From NCBI RefSeq assembly GCF_004522105.1, contig NZ_SPUJ01000004.1, forward strand, positions 186,001-250,000: a stretch of 64,000 nucleotides of DNA, in the 5' to 3' direction. Source of the DNA: Nocardioides sp. 1609 (GTDB lineage: Bacteria; Actinomycetota; Actinomycetes; Propionibacteriales; Nocardioidaceae). The notes beneath the pieces are model-generated. The model worked only from the letters and a program-made list of their open reading frames with translations. It was not told where the DNA came from and made no database searches. Below are positions 23,010 to 31,014 of the stretch, piece by piece. A program made the position numbers and the translations under genes. Every line of letters begins with the position of its first letter. The stretch's first letter is position 1.

Positions 23010-24707
23010 ATGACGTCCCTCGTGCTCGGTCCCCTCCTGCGGCACGTCGACGAGACGTCCGCGTCGATCTGGGTGGAGGTCGACGCCCCCGCCCGGGTGC
23101 GGGTGACGACCGAGGGCGGCCCGTCCGCCGAGTCGGCGACGTTCGCCGTGCACGGTCACCACTACGCGCTGGTCTGCCTCGACGGGCTCGAGCGCGGCCG
23201 GCGCTACCCGTACGCCGTGACCGTCGACGGCGAGGCGGTGTGGCCCGAGCCGGGGTCCGACCTGCCGCCGTCGGTGGTGCCGACGCTCGACCACCGCAAG
23301 CCCCTGCGACTCGCCTACGGCTCGTGCCGCACGTCGGTCGGCCACGACCGGGAGGGCAACGCGACCCACGGCGTCGACGCCCTGCGCGCCTTCGCGCTGC
23401 GCATGGCCGGCCTGACCGACGCGGGCAGCGACGACCCCGACCGCTCCCACGGTGGGGCGCCGCGCTGGCCCGACCTGGTGGCCTTCCTCGGCGACCAGGT
23501 CTACGCCGACGAGACGACGAAGGAGATGCAGGCCTTCATCGAGCAGCGTCGTGGTCTCGACAGCGAGCCCGGCGACGAGCTCAAGGACTACGAGGAGTAC
23601 GCCCACCTCTACCGGCTCGCCTGGTCGGACCCGGTCAACCGCTGGCTGCTGTCGACGCTGCCCAGCCTGATGATCTTCGACGACCACGACATCCGCGACG
23701 ACTGGAACACCTCGCGCGCCTGGAAGGACGAGATGGAGGCCACCTCGTGGTGGCACGACCGGATCGTCGGCGGCCTGGCGTCGTACTGGGTCTACCAGCA
23801 CCTCGGCAACATGACGCCGTCCGAGCGCGTGGAGGACGACATCTGGCAGCTGCTCCTCGAGCACGCCGACGAGCCGGGGTACGACGTCAGCGACGTCCTC
23901 GACGCGTTCGCCGACCGCGCCGACCAGGAGCCGACGTCGTACCGGTGGAGCTTCGTGCGCGACCTGGGCCCGCAGGCCCGCCTGGTCGTCGTCGACTCCC
24001 GGGCGGCGCGGGTGCTCGAGGACGACGACCGCAGCATCCTCGACGAGGAGGAGCTGGCCTGGCTCGACGGTCAGCTGCGCGGCGACGTCGACCACCTGCT
24101 CGTGGCGACCTCGCTGCCGTTCCTGCTGGCGCCGGGGCTGCACTACGTGGAGGCGTTCTCCGAGGCGCTCGCCGGTGGCGGGTGGGGACGGCGCCTCACC
24201 GGCTTCGGCGAGAAGGTCCGCCAGACCGTCGACCTCGAGCACTGGGCGGCGTTCCAGAAGGGGTTCGGCGAGGTCGCCCGGATGACGCTCGAGGTCGGCC
24301 GCGGCGAGCGCGGCCGCGCACCGGCGACGATCACCTTCCTCTCCGGCGACGTCCACCACAGCTACCTCTCGGCGGTGAAGCCGCTGCCCGGCGTGCGCAG
24401 CCGGATCCTGCAGGCGGTCTGCTCGCCGATCCGCAACCCGCTCTCGCGCAAGTGGCGCTTCGCCACCGCCGCCCTCTCCTACGGCGTCGCCGGCCCACTC
24501 GGCCACGTCGCGGCCCGGTCGGCGAAGGTGCCGGAGGCGCCGTTCTCGTGGCGCCTGGTCGAGGGGCCCTGGTTCGACAACAACCTGGCCGTCCTCGAGG
24601 TCCACGGCGAGGGGATCCGGCTCTGGTGGGCCACCGGCAAGGTCGAGGACGACGTCGACCGCCCGCGCCTGGTCCGCGTCTCCGACGTCTCGATCGACTG
24701 CCCCTGA
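23010..24707 (+). CDS. PhoD-like alkaline phosphatase/phosphodiesterase
   Basis: A 565-residue calcineurin-like metallophosphoesterase of the PhoD group. The N-terminal Ig-like part (LLRHVDETSASIWVEVDAP) is followed by the metal site: RLAYGSCRTS, FLGDQVYADE, LMIFDDHDIRDDWNTS, and the late FLSGDVHHSYL. There is no signal peptide, so unlike classical Tat-exported PhoD it is probably cytosolic. The substrate may be a phospho-diester or -monoester. It is followed by a 27-bp-stem hairpin. Confidence 0.87.
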   Translation: MTSLVLGPLLRHVDETSASIWVEVDAPARVRVTTEGGPSAESATFAVHGHHYALVCLDGLERGRRYPYAVTVDGEAVWPEPGSDLPPSVVPTLDHRKPLRLAYGSCRTSVGHDREGNATHGVDALRAFALRMAGLTDAGSDDPDRSHGGAPRWPDLVAFLGDQVYADETTKEMQAFIEQRRGLDSEPGDELKDYEEYAHLYRLAWSDPVNRWLLSTLPSLMIFDDHDIRDDWNTSRAWKDEMEATSWWHDRIVGGLASYWVYQHLGNMTPSERVEDDIWQLLLEHADEPGYDVSDVLDAFADRADQEPTSYRWSFVRDLGPQARLVVVDSRAARVLEDDDRSILDEEELAWLDGQLRGDVDHLLVATSLPFLLAPGLHYVEAFSEALAGGGWGRRLTGFGEKVRQTVDLEHWAAFQKGFGEVARMTLEVGRGERGRAPATITFLSGDVHHSYLSAVKPLPGVRSRILQAVCSPIRNPLSRKWRFATAALSYGVAGPLGHVAARSAKVPEAPFSWRLVEGPWFDNNLAVLEVHGEGIRLWWATGKVEDDVDRPRLVRVSDVSIDCP

Positions 24708-24732
24708 TCCCGGGGGTCGCGAGCGCCCGGGA

Positions 24733-24799
24733 GCGGTAGTCCCGGCCGTATGGGCCCCTCCACGGGCCGGTCAGGGGCCCATACGGCCGGGACTACCGC
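24733..24799. terminator. Bidirectional terminator with perfect 27-bp stem
   Basis: The left arm 24733-24759 and right arm 24773-24799 are perfectly complementary over 27 bp around a 13-nt loop. It lies between the convergent phosphatase (ends 24707) and nei2 (ends 24879) genes, as expected for a shared terminator. The stem is far longer than usual for an intrinsic terminator and lacks a T tract. Nothing else was seen in the rest of this gap. Confidence 0.7.
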
Positions 24800-24878
24800 A
24801 GCGGCGCGCGGACATGAAGCCCGAACGCGAGCAGGGCCTCGGCGACGGCCGGGCGAGCGGGACGGACGGGGCGGACGC

Positions 24879-25709
24879 TCACGCGGGCGGTCGTGGACGG
24901 CGCGTCTCGGGTCCCGGGCCGGGCTGGCAGTGCGGGCACCACCAGGTACGACGGTGGGCCGGGTCGTTCGGCAGCTCCGCGACCATCCGCACCTCGGTGC
25001 CGCACCGCAGGCACGGACGCCGCTGCCGGCCGGCGACCCAGTGGTCCTCGCCGCGGCGGCTGGAGCCGGTGGTCACCTGGTAGGCGCCGGGCACCAGGGC
25101 GGAGTGGCGCAGCGCCGTCGCGGCCCGGGCGACCAGCCGCTCGACGTCGACCGACCCGATCGGCGTCCAGGGGCTGACGCCGGCGAGGAAGGCGAGCTCG
25201 TTGACCCACAGGTTGCCGAGGCCGGCCATCCGGGTCTGGTCGAGCAGCGCCGAGACCACGGGCAGGGAGGGGTCCGAGCGCAGCCGGCGCGCGGCCTCGG
25301 CGGCGTCCCAGTCGTCGCGCAGCGGGTCGGGTCCGAGGTGGCCGACGATCGAGGCCTCCTCGGTCGTGGCCACCAGCGCGAGGTCGTGCAGCCGCAGTCC
25401 CCACGCCGTCGAGCCGGAGTCGAGCGCGAGCACCAGCCGGACCTCGTGCTGCAGCCGCCGCGGCAGCTGCTTGCCGGGGCCGGTGACCGACCACTCGCCG
25501 TCCATCCGCAGGTGGCTGTGCAGCGTGACGTCGCCGGAGAACCGGGTCAGCAGGTGCTTGCCGTGCGTGGCGTGCTCGAGGATCCGGCGCCCCGCGAGGT
25601 CCCGGGTGGCGAGCCTCGGGACCCGCAGGTCGGAGCGGACGACGGTGCGCCCGAGCAGCGAGCGGTCGAGCCGTCGCGCGAGCTTGTGGACGCTGTCGCC
25701 CTCGGGCAC
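24879..25709 (-). CDS. nei2: Fpg/Nei family DNA glycosylase (Nei2-like)
   Basis: A 276-residue base-excision-repair glycosylase/AP lyase. The N-terminal catalytic MPEGDSV (P1 after Met removal, E2) is of the Nei type rather than PELP of Fpg. HGKHLLTRF is the DNA-contact segment, RMAGLGNLWVNE the helix-two-turn-helix, and CLRCG...CPHC a four-cysteine zinc finger at the C-terminus. It would remove oxidised pyrimidines. GAGGAGG precedes the GTG start. It follows the SCO6745-like gene by 10 nt on the same strand. Confidence 0.88.
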   Translation of the reverse strand: MPEGDSVHKLARRLDRSLLGRTVVRSDLRVPRLATRDLAGRRILEHATHGKHLLTRFSGDVTLHSHLRMDGEWSVTGPGKQLPRRLQHEVRLVLALDSGSTAWGLRLHDLALVATTEEASIVGHLGPDPLRDDWDAAEAARRLRSDPSLPVVSALLDQTRMAGLGNLWVNELAFLAGVSPWTPIGSVDVERLVARAATALRHSALVPGAYQVTTGSSRRGEDHWVAGRQRRPCLRCGTEVRMVAELPNDPAHRRTWWCPHCQPGPGPETRRPRPPA

Positions 25710-25719
25710 GGGAGCCTCC

Positions 25720-26568
25720 TCAGGCGAAGACGCCGGCGGGGAACGCCCCGGCCTTGAGCGCGCGGATCACCAGCGGCTTGCCGATCGCCCCGAGCCGCTC
25801 GCGGCCGTCCTCGCCGAGGGTCGCCCACGGCGCGAGCGCCATCTGGTCGGTCGCGGCCTCCACCGAGGCGCGCTGGGCGAGGCCGGCCTCGGTGAGCGCG
25901 CCGTCGTCGTCCACCAGGCCGCGCCCGGCGAGCGCCGAGACGGCGCCGGCCCACTGCTCGTCGGACCAGCCGCGGGTCAGCTTCGCCGCGGGCTCGGTGA
26001 AGCCGGTGCCGGTCGCGGTGTGGGTCACCAGCGACTCCAGGCCGGTGAGCCCGTGCGAGAGCAGCGCCGCGACGTGCCCGTCGCCGCGGTACTCGCGCAG
26101 CAGGCTCAGCCCGTGCCACAGCGCGAGGTGCGGCTCGTCGGGCCAGTCGAGGTCGGCGTGCGCGGCGTACAGCGGACGGCCGGCGGGGTCGCACCCGGCG
26201 ACGGCGGCGCGGGTCAGGTCCGCGGCCTCGGCGACCTCGGGCGCGGCGATCGCCTCGTCGCCGAGGAGCCGGCGGTACGCCGCGTCGACCCCCCGGAACC
26301 GGGCGGCCACCACGTCGGCCGGGCTCGCGGCCTCCCAGACGGCCGGGACGAGCCTCGCGACCAGCGCCGGGTTGAAGACGAAGAACGTCGCCGTGACGGT
26401 GCCCGCGCCCACGGCACCCATCGGGGCCGAGCGCGACGCGAAGTACGTCGCCCGGCCCGTCCGGACGCCGAGCGCGACGAGCTCGGCGTCGACCTCCGGG
26501 GCGAAGTAGCAGAGGGCGTGCAGCGTCTCGAGGGTGCGGGCCGTGCGGCCGGCGGCGGTGGCGTCCAC
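25720..26568 (-). CDS. SCO6745 family protein (MarR-like winged helix)
   Basis: A 282-residue protein matching the actinobacterial SCO6745 family: TARTLETLHALCYFAPEVDAEL, YFASRSAPMGAVGAGTVTATFFVFNPALVARLVPAVW and WHGLSLLREYRGDGHVAALLSHGLTGLESL are typical. The C-terminal third (LTRGWSDEQWAGAVSALAGRGLVDDDGALTEAGLAQR) is a winged-helix segment as in MarR-like proteins. Biochemical role not established. GTG 26568 is supported by TAGACA ending 6 nt upstream. It is upstream of nei2 in an operon. Confidence 0.82.
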   Translation of the reverse strand: MDATAAGRTARTLETLHALCYFAPEVDAELVALGVRTGRATYFASRSAPMGAVGAGTVTATFFVFNPALVARLVPAVWEAASPADVVAARFRGVDAAYRRLLGDEAIAAPEVAEAADLTRAAVAGCDPAGRPLYAAHADLDWPDEPHLALWHGLSLLREYRGDGHVAALLSHGLTGLESLVTHTATGTGFTEPAAKLTRGWSDEQWAGAVSALAGRGLVDDDGALTEAGLAQRASVEAATDQMALAPWATLGEDGRERLGAIGKPLVIRALKAGAFPAGVFA

Positions 26569-26574
26569 GGTCCC

Positions 26575-26580
26575 TGTCTA
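26575..26580 (-). promoter_or_regulatory. -10 TAGACA, leaderless promoter of SCO6745-nei2 operon
   Basis: TAGACA on the minus strand ends six bases before GTG 26568. It lacks a T in the last hexamer position but has the exact spacing seen across the window. Confidence 0.4.
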
Positions 26581-26601
26581 CACGGGAGGGCCGGGCGCGG
26601 G

Positions 26602-26898
26602 TCACGTCACCCAGGACCAGGTGCCGACCGCGCCGGCGACGGCGAGCGCCGCGAGGTAGCCGAGCACCAGGCGGGTGTCACGCAGCACGCACCGCGACCG
26701 CTGGAGCCCGGCGCGCCACGCCCGCCAGTAGCCGCAGAAGCCGAGGACGGCGAAGCCGAGCAGGGCGACCGGTCCGAGGAGCCAGCCCAGCGCGGCGATC
26801 GTCGCGAACACGCACAGCCGCAGCGGGTCGTACGTCGCGGTGGACCCCGGCGAGGCGGTCGAGGTGGTCGGGCCGGTCGGGCCGGTCGGGGTGGTCAC
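26602..26898 (-). CDS. Small two-span membrane protein, last gene of radical SAM operon
   Basis: A 98-residue protein. A Thr/Pro/Gly-rich N-terminus (TPTGPTGPTTSTASPGS) is followed by TYDPLRLCVFATIAALGWLLGPVALLGFAVLGFCGYWRAWRAG (one long or two short membrane segments) and a last span at about 76-95. The arginine-rich loop RAWRAGLQRSR is probably cytosolic. The GTG start overlaps the radical SAM stop (GTGA), so translation is coupled. No known family recognised. It may anchor the enzyme to the membrane. Confidence 0.75.
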   Translation of the reverse strand: MTTPTGPTGPTTSTASPGSTATYDPLRLCVFATIAALGWLLGPVALLGFAVLGFCGYWRAWRAGLQRSRCVLRDTRLVLGYLAALAVAGAVGTWSWVT

Positions 26899-28484
26899 GG
26901 GAGGACCTCCAGCGGGTCGGGTCGCCCGGTCGCGGTCGACAGCCGGGTGCGGGAGAGCGGCGCCCACGCCTGGACGGCGCAGAACGGCGCGCACTGGTGC
27001 GCGGACGTCTCGGCGTTGACCGTCGCGACGTGCACGCAGCACTGGGTCAACCGCTCCTCGATCATCGTCGACATGTCCATGAACGGCTTGACCGTGATCC
27101 GGACGACGCGCTCGCCGAGCATCCTGCGCAGCCGCTTCCGCTGCCCGGGCAGCGCGGAGGACGCGAGCGTCGTGAGCGTGCCGATGCCGAGGTCGCAGTT
27201 CTCGCAGATGTCCTTCCAGACGGTGCCGATCGCCGGGTGCGACAGCGACGACTGCTCGCTCAGGAGGTCCAGCAGCGAGTCCTTGACGACCTTCCTCATC
27301 GTCGCCGGGATCGAGTCGTCGGCGATCCGGTTGGCCAGCACGTCGGGCTCGAGGTCGAGCCACTGCTTGAGCTTGTCGTGCCCGATCAGCGAGGTCAGCG
27401 AGCGCCAGGCGCCGGAGTCGTCGCGCAGCAGGTAGCCGACCGAGCAGCAGTGCGGGTGCGAGCACGGGAGGGCCGTGAGGTCGCGCCAGGTCACCTGGCC
27501 CGAGGTCTGCCCATCGAGCCGGGCGAGGACGCCGGTGTGCGTCAGCCGGTCGCTCGGGTCGATCCCCGACGAGCGGCCCGACCCGAACACGGGCTGGATC
27601 GTGACGCCGCCGACGTACGGCGTGTCGAGGCCGCGCTTGACGACGTGGCCGATCTCGTCGTCGTTGACCCCCAGGGCGGCGGTCATCGTGAGGGTCGTGA
27701 AGATGCCGGCGGCCGAGAGCCGGTCGAGCGCCCGGTCCTTGAAGCGCCGGATGTCGGCGCCGCGGTGGTGGGTCGAGGCCTGCGCCGACTCGCCGTCGAA
27801 CTGGAGGTAGACCTCGACGCGCTCGCGGTGCCGGGTCAGCAGGGCGAGCAGCTCGTCGTCCTGGGCGATCCGGAGGCCGTTGGTGTTGACGAGCACCCGC
27901 ACGACCGGGCGCCGGGCGACGGCGTCGAGCAGCTCGGCCAGGCGGGGGTACAGCGTGGGCTCACCGCCCGAGAGCATGAGCACGTCGATCCGGCCGTTCT
28001 CGCGGGACAGCCGGGTGTCGATCGAGGCGAGCACGGCCTCGAGCGGCGCCACCGACGACAGCGCCGGCGCCGACTCGGCGAAGCAGGTGGGGCAGCGCAG
28101 GTTGCAGTGGTCGGTGATGTCGGCGAGCAGGATGCAGGTGTGCTGGGTCTGCATCGCCGGCAGCCCGTCCGCGTAGGCCGCGGGCACCGGGGCGAAGTTG
28201 CCGGCCACGTCGGGCTGGTGCACCTTCGTGGGCGCCGTCCACTGCTCGAGGTAGGCGAGGATCTCGGGCGACTCGTCGTACAGCGTCGAGACGAGCCCGT
28301 GGTCGGGGCAGCCGCGCTCGAGCCAGACCCGGTCGTCGCGCACGGCGAGCCACCCGGAGAGCCGGCGCACGTCGGCGAGCGGCCGGTCGGGCACCTCCTC
28401 GTGGCAGTGCGGGCAGAAGGCGTTGACGTAGCGGTGGATCCGGTGGTCGCGCAGCGGCATCCCGGTGCCGGTGCCGGTGCTCAT
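26895..28484 (-). CDS. Tes-like radical SAM enzyme (MJ0619 / tetraether-synthase family)
   Basis: A 529-residue radical SAM protein with extra clusters. An N-terminal zinc-ribbon-like part has C24xxC27 and C59. The radical SAM motif is C127-x3-C131-x2-C134 in DHCNLRCPTCF, with LMLSGGEPTLYP following. Further Cys-rich segments are PCSHPHCCSVGYL, DICENCDLG and, near the C-terminus, QCCVHVAT (482-483) and QCAPFC (498, 502). This layout is that of archaeal Tes, which joins two lipid tails by C-C bond formation, and of MJ0619-type relatives. All genes of the operon overlap by 4 nt. A lipid substrate is supported by the adjacent Lgt-like gene; bacterial members are not functionally defined by this sequence. 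Confidence 0.78.
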   Translation of the reverse strand: MSTGTGTGMPLRDHRIHRYVNAFCPHCHEEVPDRPLADVRRLSGWLAVRDDRVWLERGCPDHGLVSTLYDESPEILAYLEQWTAPTKVHQPDVAGNFAPVPAAYADGLPAMQTQHTCILLADITDHCNLRCPTCFAESAPALSSVAPLEAVLASIDTRLSRENGRIDVLMLSGGEPTLYPRLAELLDAVARRPVVRVLVNTNGLRIAQDDELLALLTRHRERVEVYLQFDGESAQASTHHRGADIRRFKDRALDRLSAAGIFTTLTMTAALGVNDDEIGHVVKRGLDTPYVGGVTIQPVFGSGRSSGIDPSDRLTHTGVLARLDGQTSGQVTWRDLTALPCSHPHCCSVGYLLRDDSGAWRSLTSLIGHDKLKQWLDLEPDVLANRIADDSIPATMRKVVKDSLLDLLSEQSSLSHPAIGTVWKDICENCDLGIGTLTTLASSALPGQRKRLRRMLGERVVRITVKPFMDMSTMIEERLTQCCVHVATVNAETSAHQCAPFCAVQAWAPLSRTRLSTATGRPDPLEVLP

Positions 28485-28846
28485 GCGGCCGCGTGCGAGT
28501 TGCTGAGGGCCGCGATCAGGGCGACGCAGGCCCCGCCGACGACGATCGCCACGATCGCCCAGCCGATCAGGATCCCGATGCCCCACGGCCGGGTGGCGGC
28601 GGAGAACATCAGCCCGATCGCGACGAGGGGCACCACCGCGATGGCGACGAAGACCGGCGTGATGGTGTCGCCGGACGCGGCCAGGCCGACGACCGGTGCG
28701 ATGACCGACGCGACCCCACCGATCAGGGTCCCGAGGATGATCTGCGGCGCCCGCGACCGCTTCGGGGGCGGGCCGTAGCCGTAGCCGCCCGGCGGTAGCC
28801 CGGGTGGTCCGGGTGGTCCGGGTGGTGGTGGCGGGAGGTAGCTCAT
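28481..28846 (-). CDS. Proline-rich small membrane protein of radical SAM operon
   Basis: A 121-residue protein. The N-terminus (PPPPPGPPGPPG, then GGYGYGPPPKRSR) is a Pro/Gly cytosolic tail typical of actinobacterial membrane proteins. Three hydrophobic segments follow at about 37-59, 63-82 and 90-113. Start and stop overlap both neighbours by ATGA junctions, so it is stoichiometrically coupled to the Lgt-like and radical SAM proteins. Resembles DUF4190-like proteins in layout only. Function unknown. Confidence 0.75.
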   Translation of the reverse strand: MSYLPPPPPGPPGPPGLPPGGYGYGPPPKRSRAPQIILGTLIGGVASVIAPVVGLAASGDTITPVFVAIAVVPLVAIGLMFSAATRPWGIGILIGWAIVAIVVGGACVALIAALSNSHAAA

Positions 28847-29621
28847 CGGGTCCTCGCTGGTTCGAGTCGGTAGACGCCCTTGCGGGCCTGGACGACGATC
28901 CGGGCCGCCACCAGCGGCACCGTCAGGAGCAGGAACAGCTGGGGTCGGGTGAGGCCCATCCACGCGACCTCGTTGCCGCGGACGAGCTCGACCAGGAACC
29001 GGAAGACGCCGTAGCCGAGCAGGTAGAAGGTCAGCGTCTCGCCGGGGGAGACCAGCCGGTGCCGCAGCCAGCACCAGATCACGACGAACGCGGCGGCCTG
29101 GAAGGCGATCTCGTAGAGGAACGACGGGTGCAGGGGGACGCCGGCGGGTGCGCCGAGCCGCGCGGCCGCGTCGGCGTCCAGACGGATCCCGAACGCGGTG
29201 TGGGTGGGGGTGCCGGGCAGCTCGGTGAGGAAGCAGCCGACGCGGCCGATCGCCATCCCAGCGCGACGGCGGGGGCGAACAGGTCACCGGTGCGCTCGCG
29301 GTAGCCGACGATGCGCTTCGCGACGTGCACGCCGATCCAGGCGCCGAACAGCCCGCCGAGGATGCTGCGGTTGCCGTAGAGCCACTGCTCGGCGAGCGAG
29401 GCGTTGGCGCGCAGGTCGAGGTGCTGCAGCCAGGGTCCGAGCCGCATCAGGATCGCGCCGCCGACCAGCGCGCCGAGGACGACGTACCAGATGCGCTCGT
29501 CGGTCTGCCCGCGCCGGCGGGCCTCGACCACGAAGACGACGACGGCCGCGAGCACGCCCAATCCCACGAAGAGCGCGTGGGTCGGGATCGGGATCCCGAG
29601 GAGGTCGATGTCCGGCAGCAT
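28843..29621 (-). pseudogene. Lgt (prolipoprotein diacylglyceryl transferase) paralogue split by a frameshift
   Basis: Two frames join into one Lgt-like protein of about 258 residues. The first (from ATG 29621) has MLPDIDLLGIPIPTHALFV and runs to GDLFAPAVALG. The second begins MAIGRVGCFLTELPG and has LHPSFLYEIAFQ, both Lgt signature segments, and ends at 28843. The break is at about 29257, where GCGCTGGGATGGCG lacks one base relative to an in-frame ALGMAIGR reading. It may be a real mutation, a sequencing or assembly error in the G run, or a recoding site. The 3' frame has its own ATG (29256). Lgt moves diacylglycerol from phosphatidylglycerol to lipoproteins; a copy beside a radical SAM gene suggests another lipid substrate. 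Confidence 0.75.
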
Positions 29622-29677
29622 CGGCTAGAGCATCGCACTCCGGACGCCCTTCCGCAGCCGACCCGGCCCGGCCCGGC

Positions 29678-30946
29678 TCAGGCGGGGACCTTCGCGGCCG
29701 GCGCGAGGGTGACCTCCGCCTCGGCCCGCCACACCGCCGGCCGCGGCACCGCCCGCACCGTCGCGCTGAGCGTCGGGATCAGCGCGGTGACGGCGACCAG
29801 CGCGCCGAGGACGACGACCGCGCCGGTGCCGCCCAGCAGCGCCAGCGACGTCCCGGCGACGACGGGGGCCAGCGGCATCGCCGACATCGAGGCGAACTGG
29901 CTGAACGACTGGGCCCGTCCGACCAGCTCGGACGGCGTCACGGCGAGCCGGTAGGCACCCATGCCGGCGTTGCCCGCGGGGTTGAGGAGCAGGGTGAACG
30001 CGAGGGTGGCCGCGACCACGACGGGGCTGTTCCAGAGGGCCAGGGGCACGAGGACCGGCAGGAAGCTCCACGCGATGGTGATCGTGAGCCATCCGGTCGC
30101 GAACCGCTCCATGATCCACGGGGCCAGCACGGCGCCGAGGATCCCGGCCGCGCCGGCCGTGGTCTCGACCAGGCCGAGGTGGACCGGGTCGACGCCGTCC
30201 TCGATCAGGCGGAGCACGGCCACGAAGAACAGGGCGTTGACGACGAGGTTGGTCAGCGCCGACCAGCACAGCAGCGTGCGGAAGAGGGGGTGGCCGAGCA
30301 CGAAGCGGGCCCCGGCACCGAGGTCGTCGCGCACCCGCCGCCGCGGGCCGTCGTAGGGCGTGGGCGACAGGTCGGTCCGGATCCGGCCGAGCAGCACCCA
30401 CGAGACGGCGTAGGTGACGGCGTCCGCGGCGAACGGCGCCCACCGCGCCGCGGCGTACAGCGCGCCGCCGAGCGGTGCGCCGAGCAGCCCGGCGACGTGC
30501 TCGCGGGCCTGGTTCTGCGCGAGCGCGGTCGGCAGGTCGTCGCGCGGGACGACGGTGCGCACCGCGGACGTCTCCGAGGGAGCGAACGCGCCGGCGCAGA
30601 CGCCGGAGAGCAGCGCGACGACGAGCAGGTGCGCCGTCGTGAGGTGCCCGGCGATGCCGGCCGCCGCGAGCGAGGCGTAGAGCAGGACGCCGGCGCCGCT
30701 CGCCGTCCGCATCACGAGCCGGCGGTCGACCCGGTCGGCGACCACCCCCGCGGGGAGCAGGGTGCCGGCCAGGCCCAGCAGGTGCAGCGCCTCGGCCAGC
30801 GCGGCCGTCAGGGCCGAGCCGGTCAGCGCGTAGGCGAGCAGCGGGAACACGAACATGCTCATCCGGCTCCCGAGCGTGGACGCCGTCTGGCCGATCCACA
30901 GCGCGGTGAAGTCGTGGTTGCGGGCGAGGCTGCGGTAGCTGGACAC
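29678..30946 (-). CDS. MFS transporter (multidrug/macrolide efflux type)
   Basis: A 422-residue, 12-span major facilitator. HDFTALWIGQTASTLGSRMSMFVFPLLAYALTGSA is span 1, VADRVDRRLVMRT the motif-A loop, and a GAPLGGALY segment is in span 5. It resembles the macrolide-efflux/DHA3-like group. GTG 30946 is preferred because TATGGT ends 6 nt upstream; an ATG at 30982 falls inside the operator. It is divergent from an ArsR-type regulator, which is likely its repressor. It is 56 nt upstream of the Lgt-like gene on the same strand, so read-through into that operon is possible. Confidence 0.87.
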   Translation of the reverse strand: MSSYRSLARNHDFTALWIGQTASTLGSRMSMFVFPLLAYALTGSALTAALAEALHLLGLAGTLLPAGVVADRVDRRLVMRTASGAGVLLYASLAAAGIAGHLTTAHLLVVALLSGVCAGAFAPSETSAVRTVVPRDDLPTALAQNQAREHVAGLLGAPLGGALYAAARWAPFAADAVTYAVSWVLLGRIRTDLSPTPYDGPRRRVRDDLGAGARFVLGHPLFRTLLCWSALTNLVVNALFFVAVLRLIEDGVDPVHLGLVETTAGAAGILGAVLAPWIMERFATGWLTITIAWSFLPVLVPLALWNSPVVVAATLAFTLLLNPAGNAGMGAYRLAVTPSELVGRAQSFSQFASMSAMPLAPVVAGTSLALLGGTGAVVVLGALVAVTALIPTLSATVRAVPRPAVWRAEAEVTLAPAAKVPA

Positions 30947-30950
30947 ATCC

Positions 30951-30964
30951 GCACCATATGGTGC
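30951..30964. promoter_or_regulatory. Palindrome over the MFS -10
   Basis: GCACCATATGGTGC is a perfect 14-bp palindrome containing the MFS -10 TATGGT (minus strand, 30953-30958). A repressor here would shut off the transporter gene. Confidence 0.5.
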
Positions 30965-30985
30965 GCAATAGATGTTGCGCAATAG
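30962..30985. promoter_or_regulatory. Second operator in the MFS/ArsR divergent region
   Basis: TGCGCAA-N6-TTGCGCA (30962-30981) is a perfect inverted repeat; TGCGCAATAG also repeats directly at 30962 and 30976. It lies between the two divergent -10 elements and is probably bound by the ArsR-type protein. Confidence 0.5.
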
Positions 30986-31002
30986 TTCGTGCGGAACCTG
31001 GT

Positions 31003-31008
31003 TATGCT
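31003..31008 (+). promoter_or_regulatory. -10 TATGCT, leaderless promoter of ArsR-type gene
   Basis: TATGCT is followed by six bases and ATG 31015, selecting this start over the in-frame ATG at 30958. Confidence 0.5.
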
Positions 31009-31014
31009 GCGCGC

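Noticed and set aside
21987-24605. Prophage remnant suggested by the holin-like protein
   Set aside because: DUF1469/holin-like, DUF3618 and DUF4235 genes form a normal chromosomal trio in actinobacteria; no other phage genes nearby.
28843-29256. The second half of the Lgt-like gene as an independent gene from ATG 29256
   Set aside because: The 137-residue product would begin in the middle of the conserved Lgt core and lack the N-terminal spans; a single-base shift explains it better.
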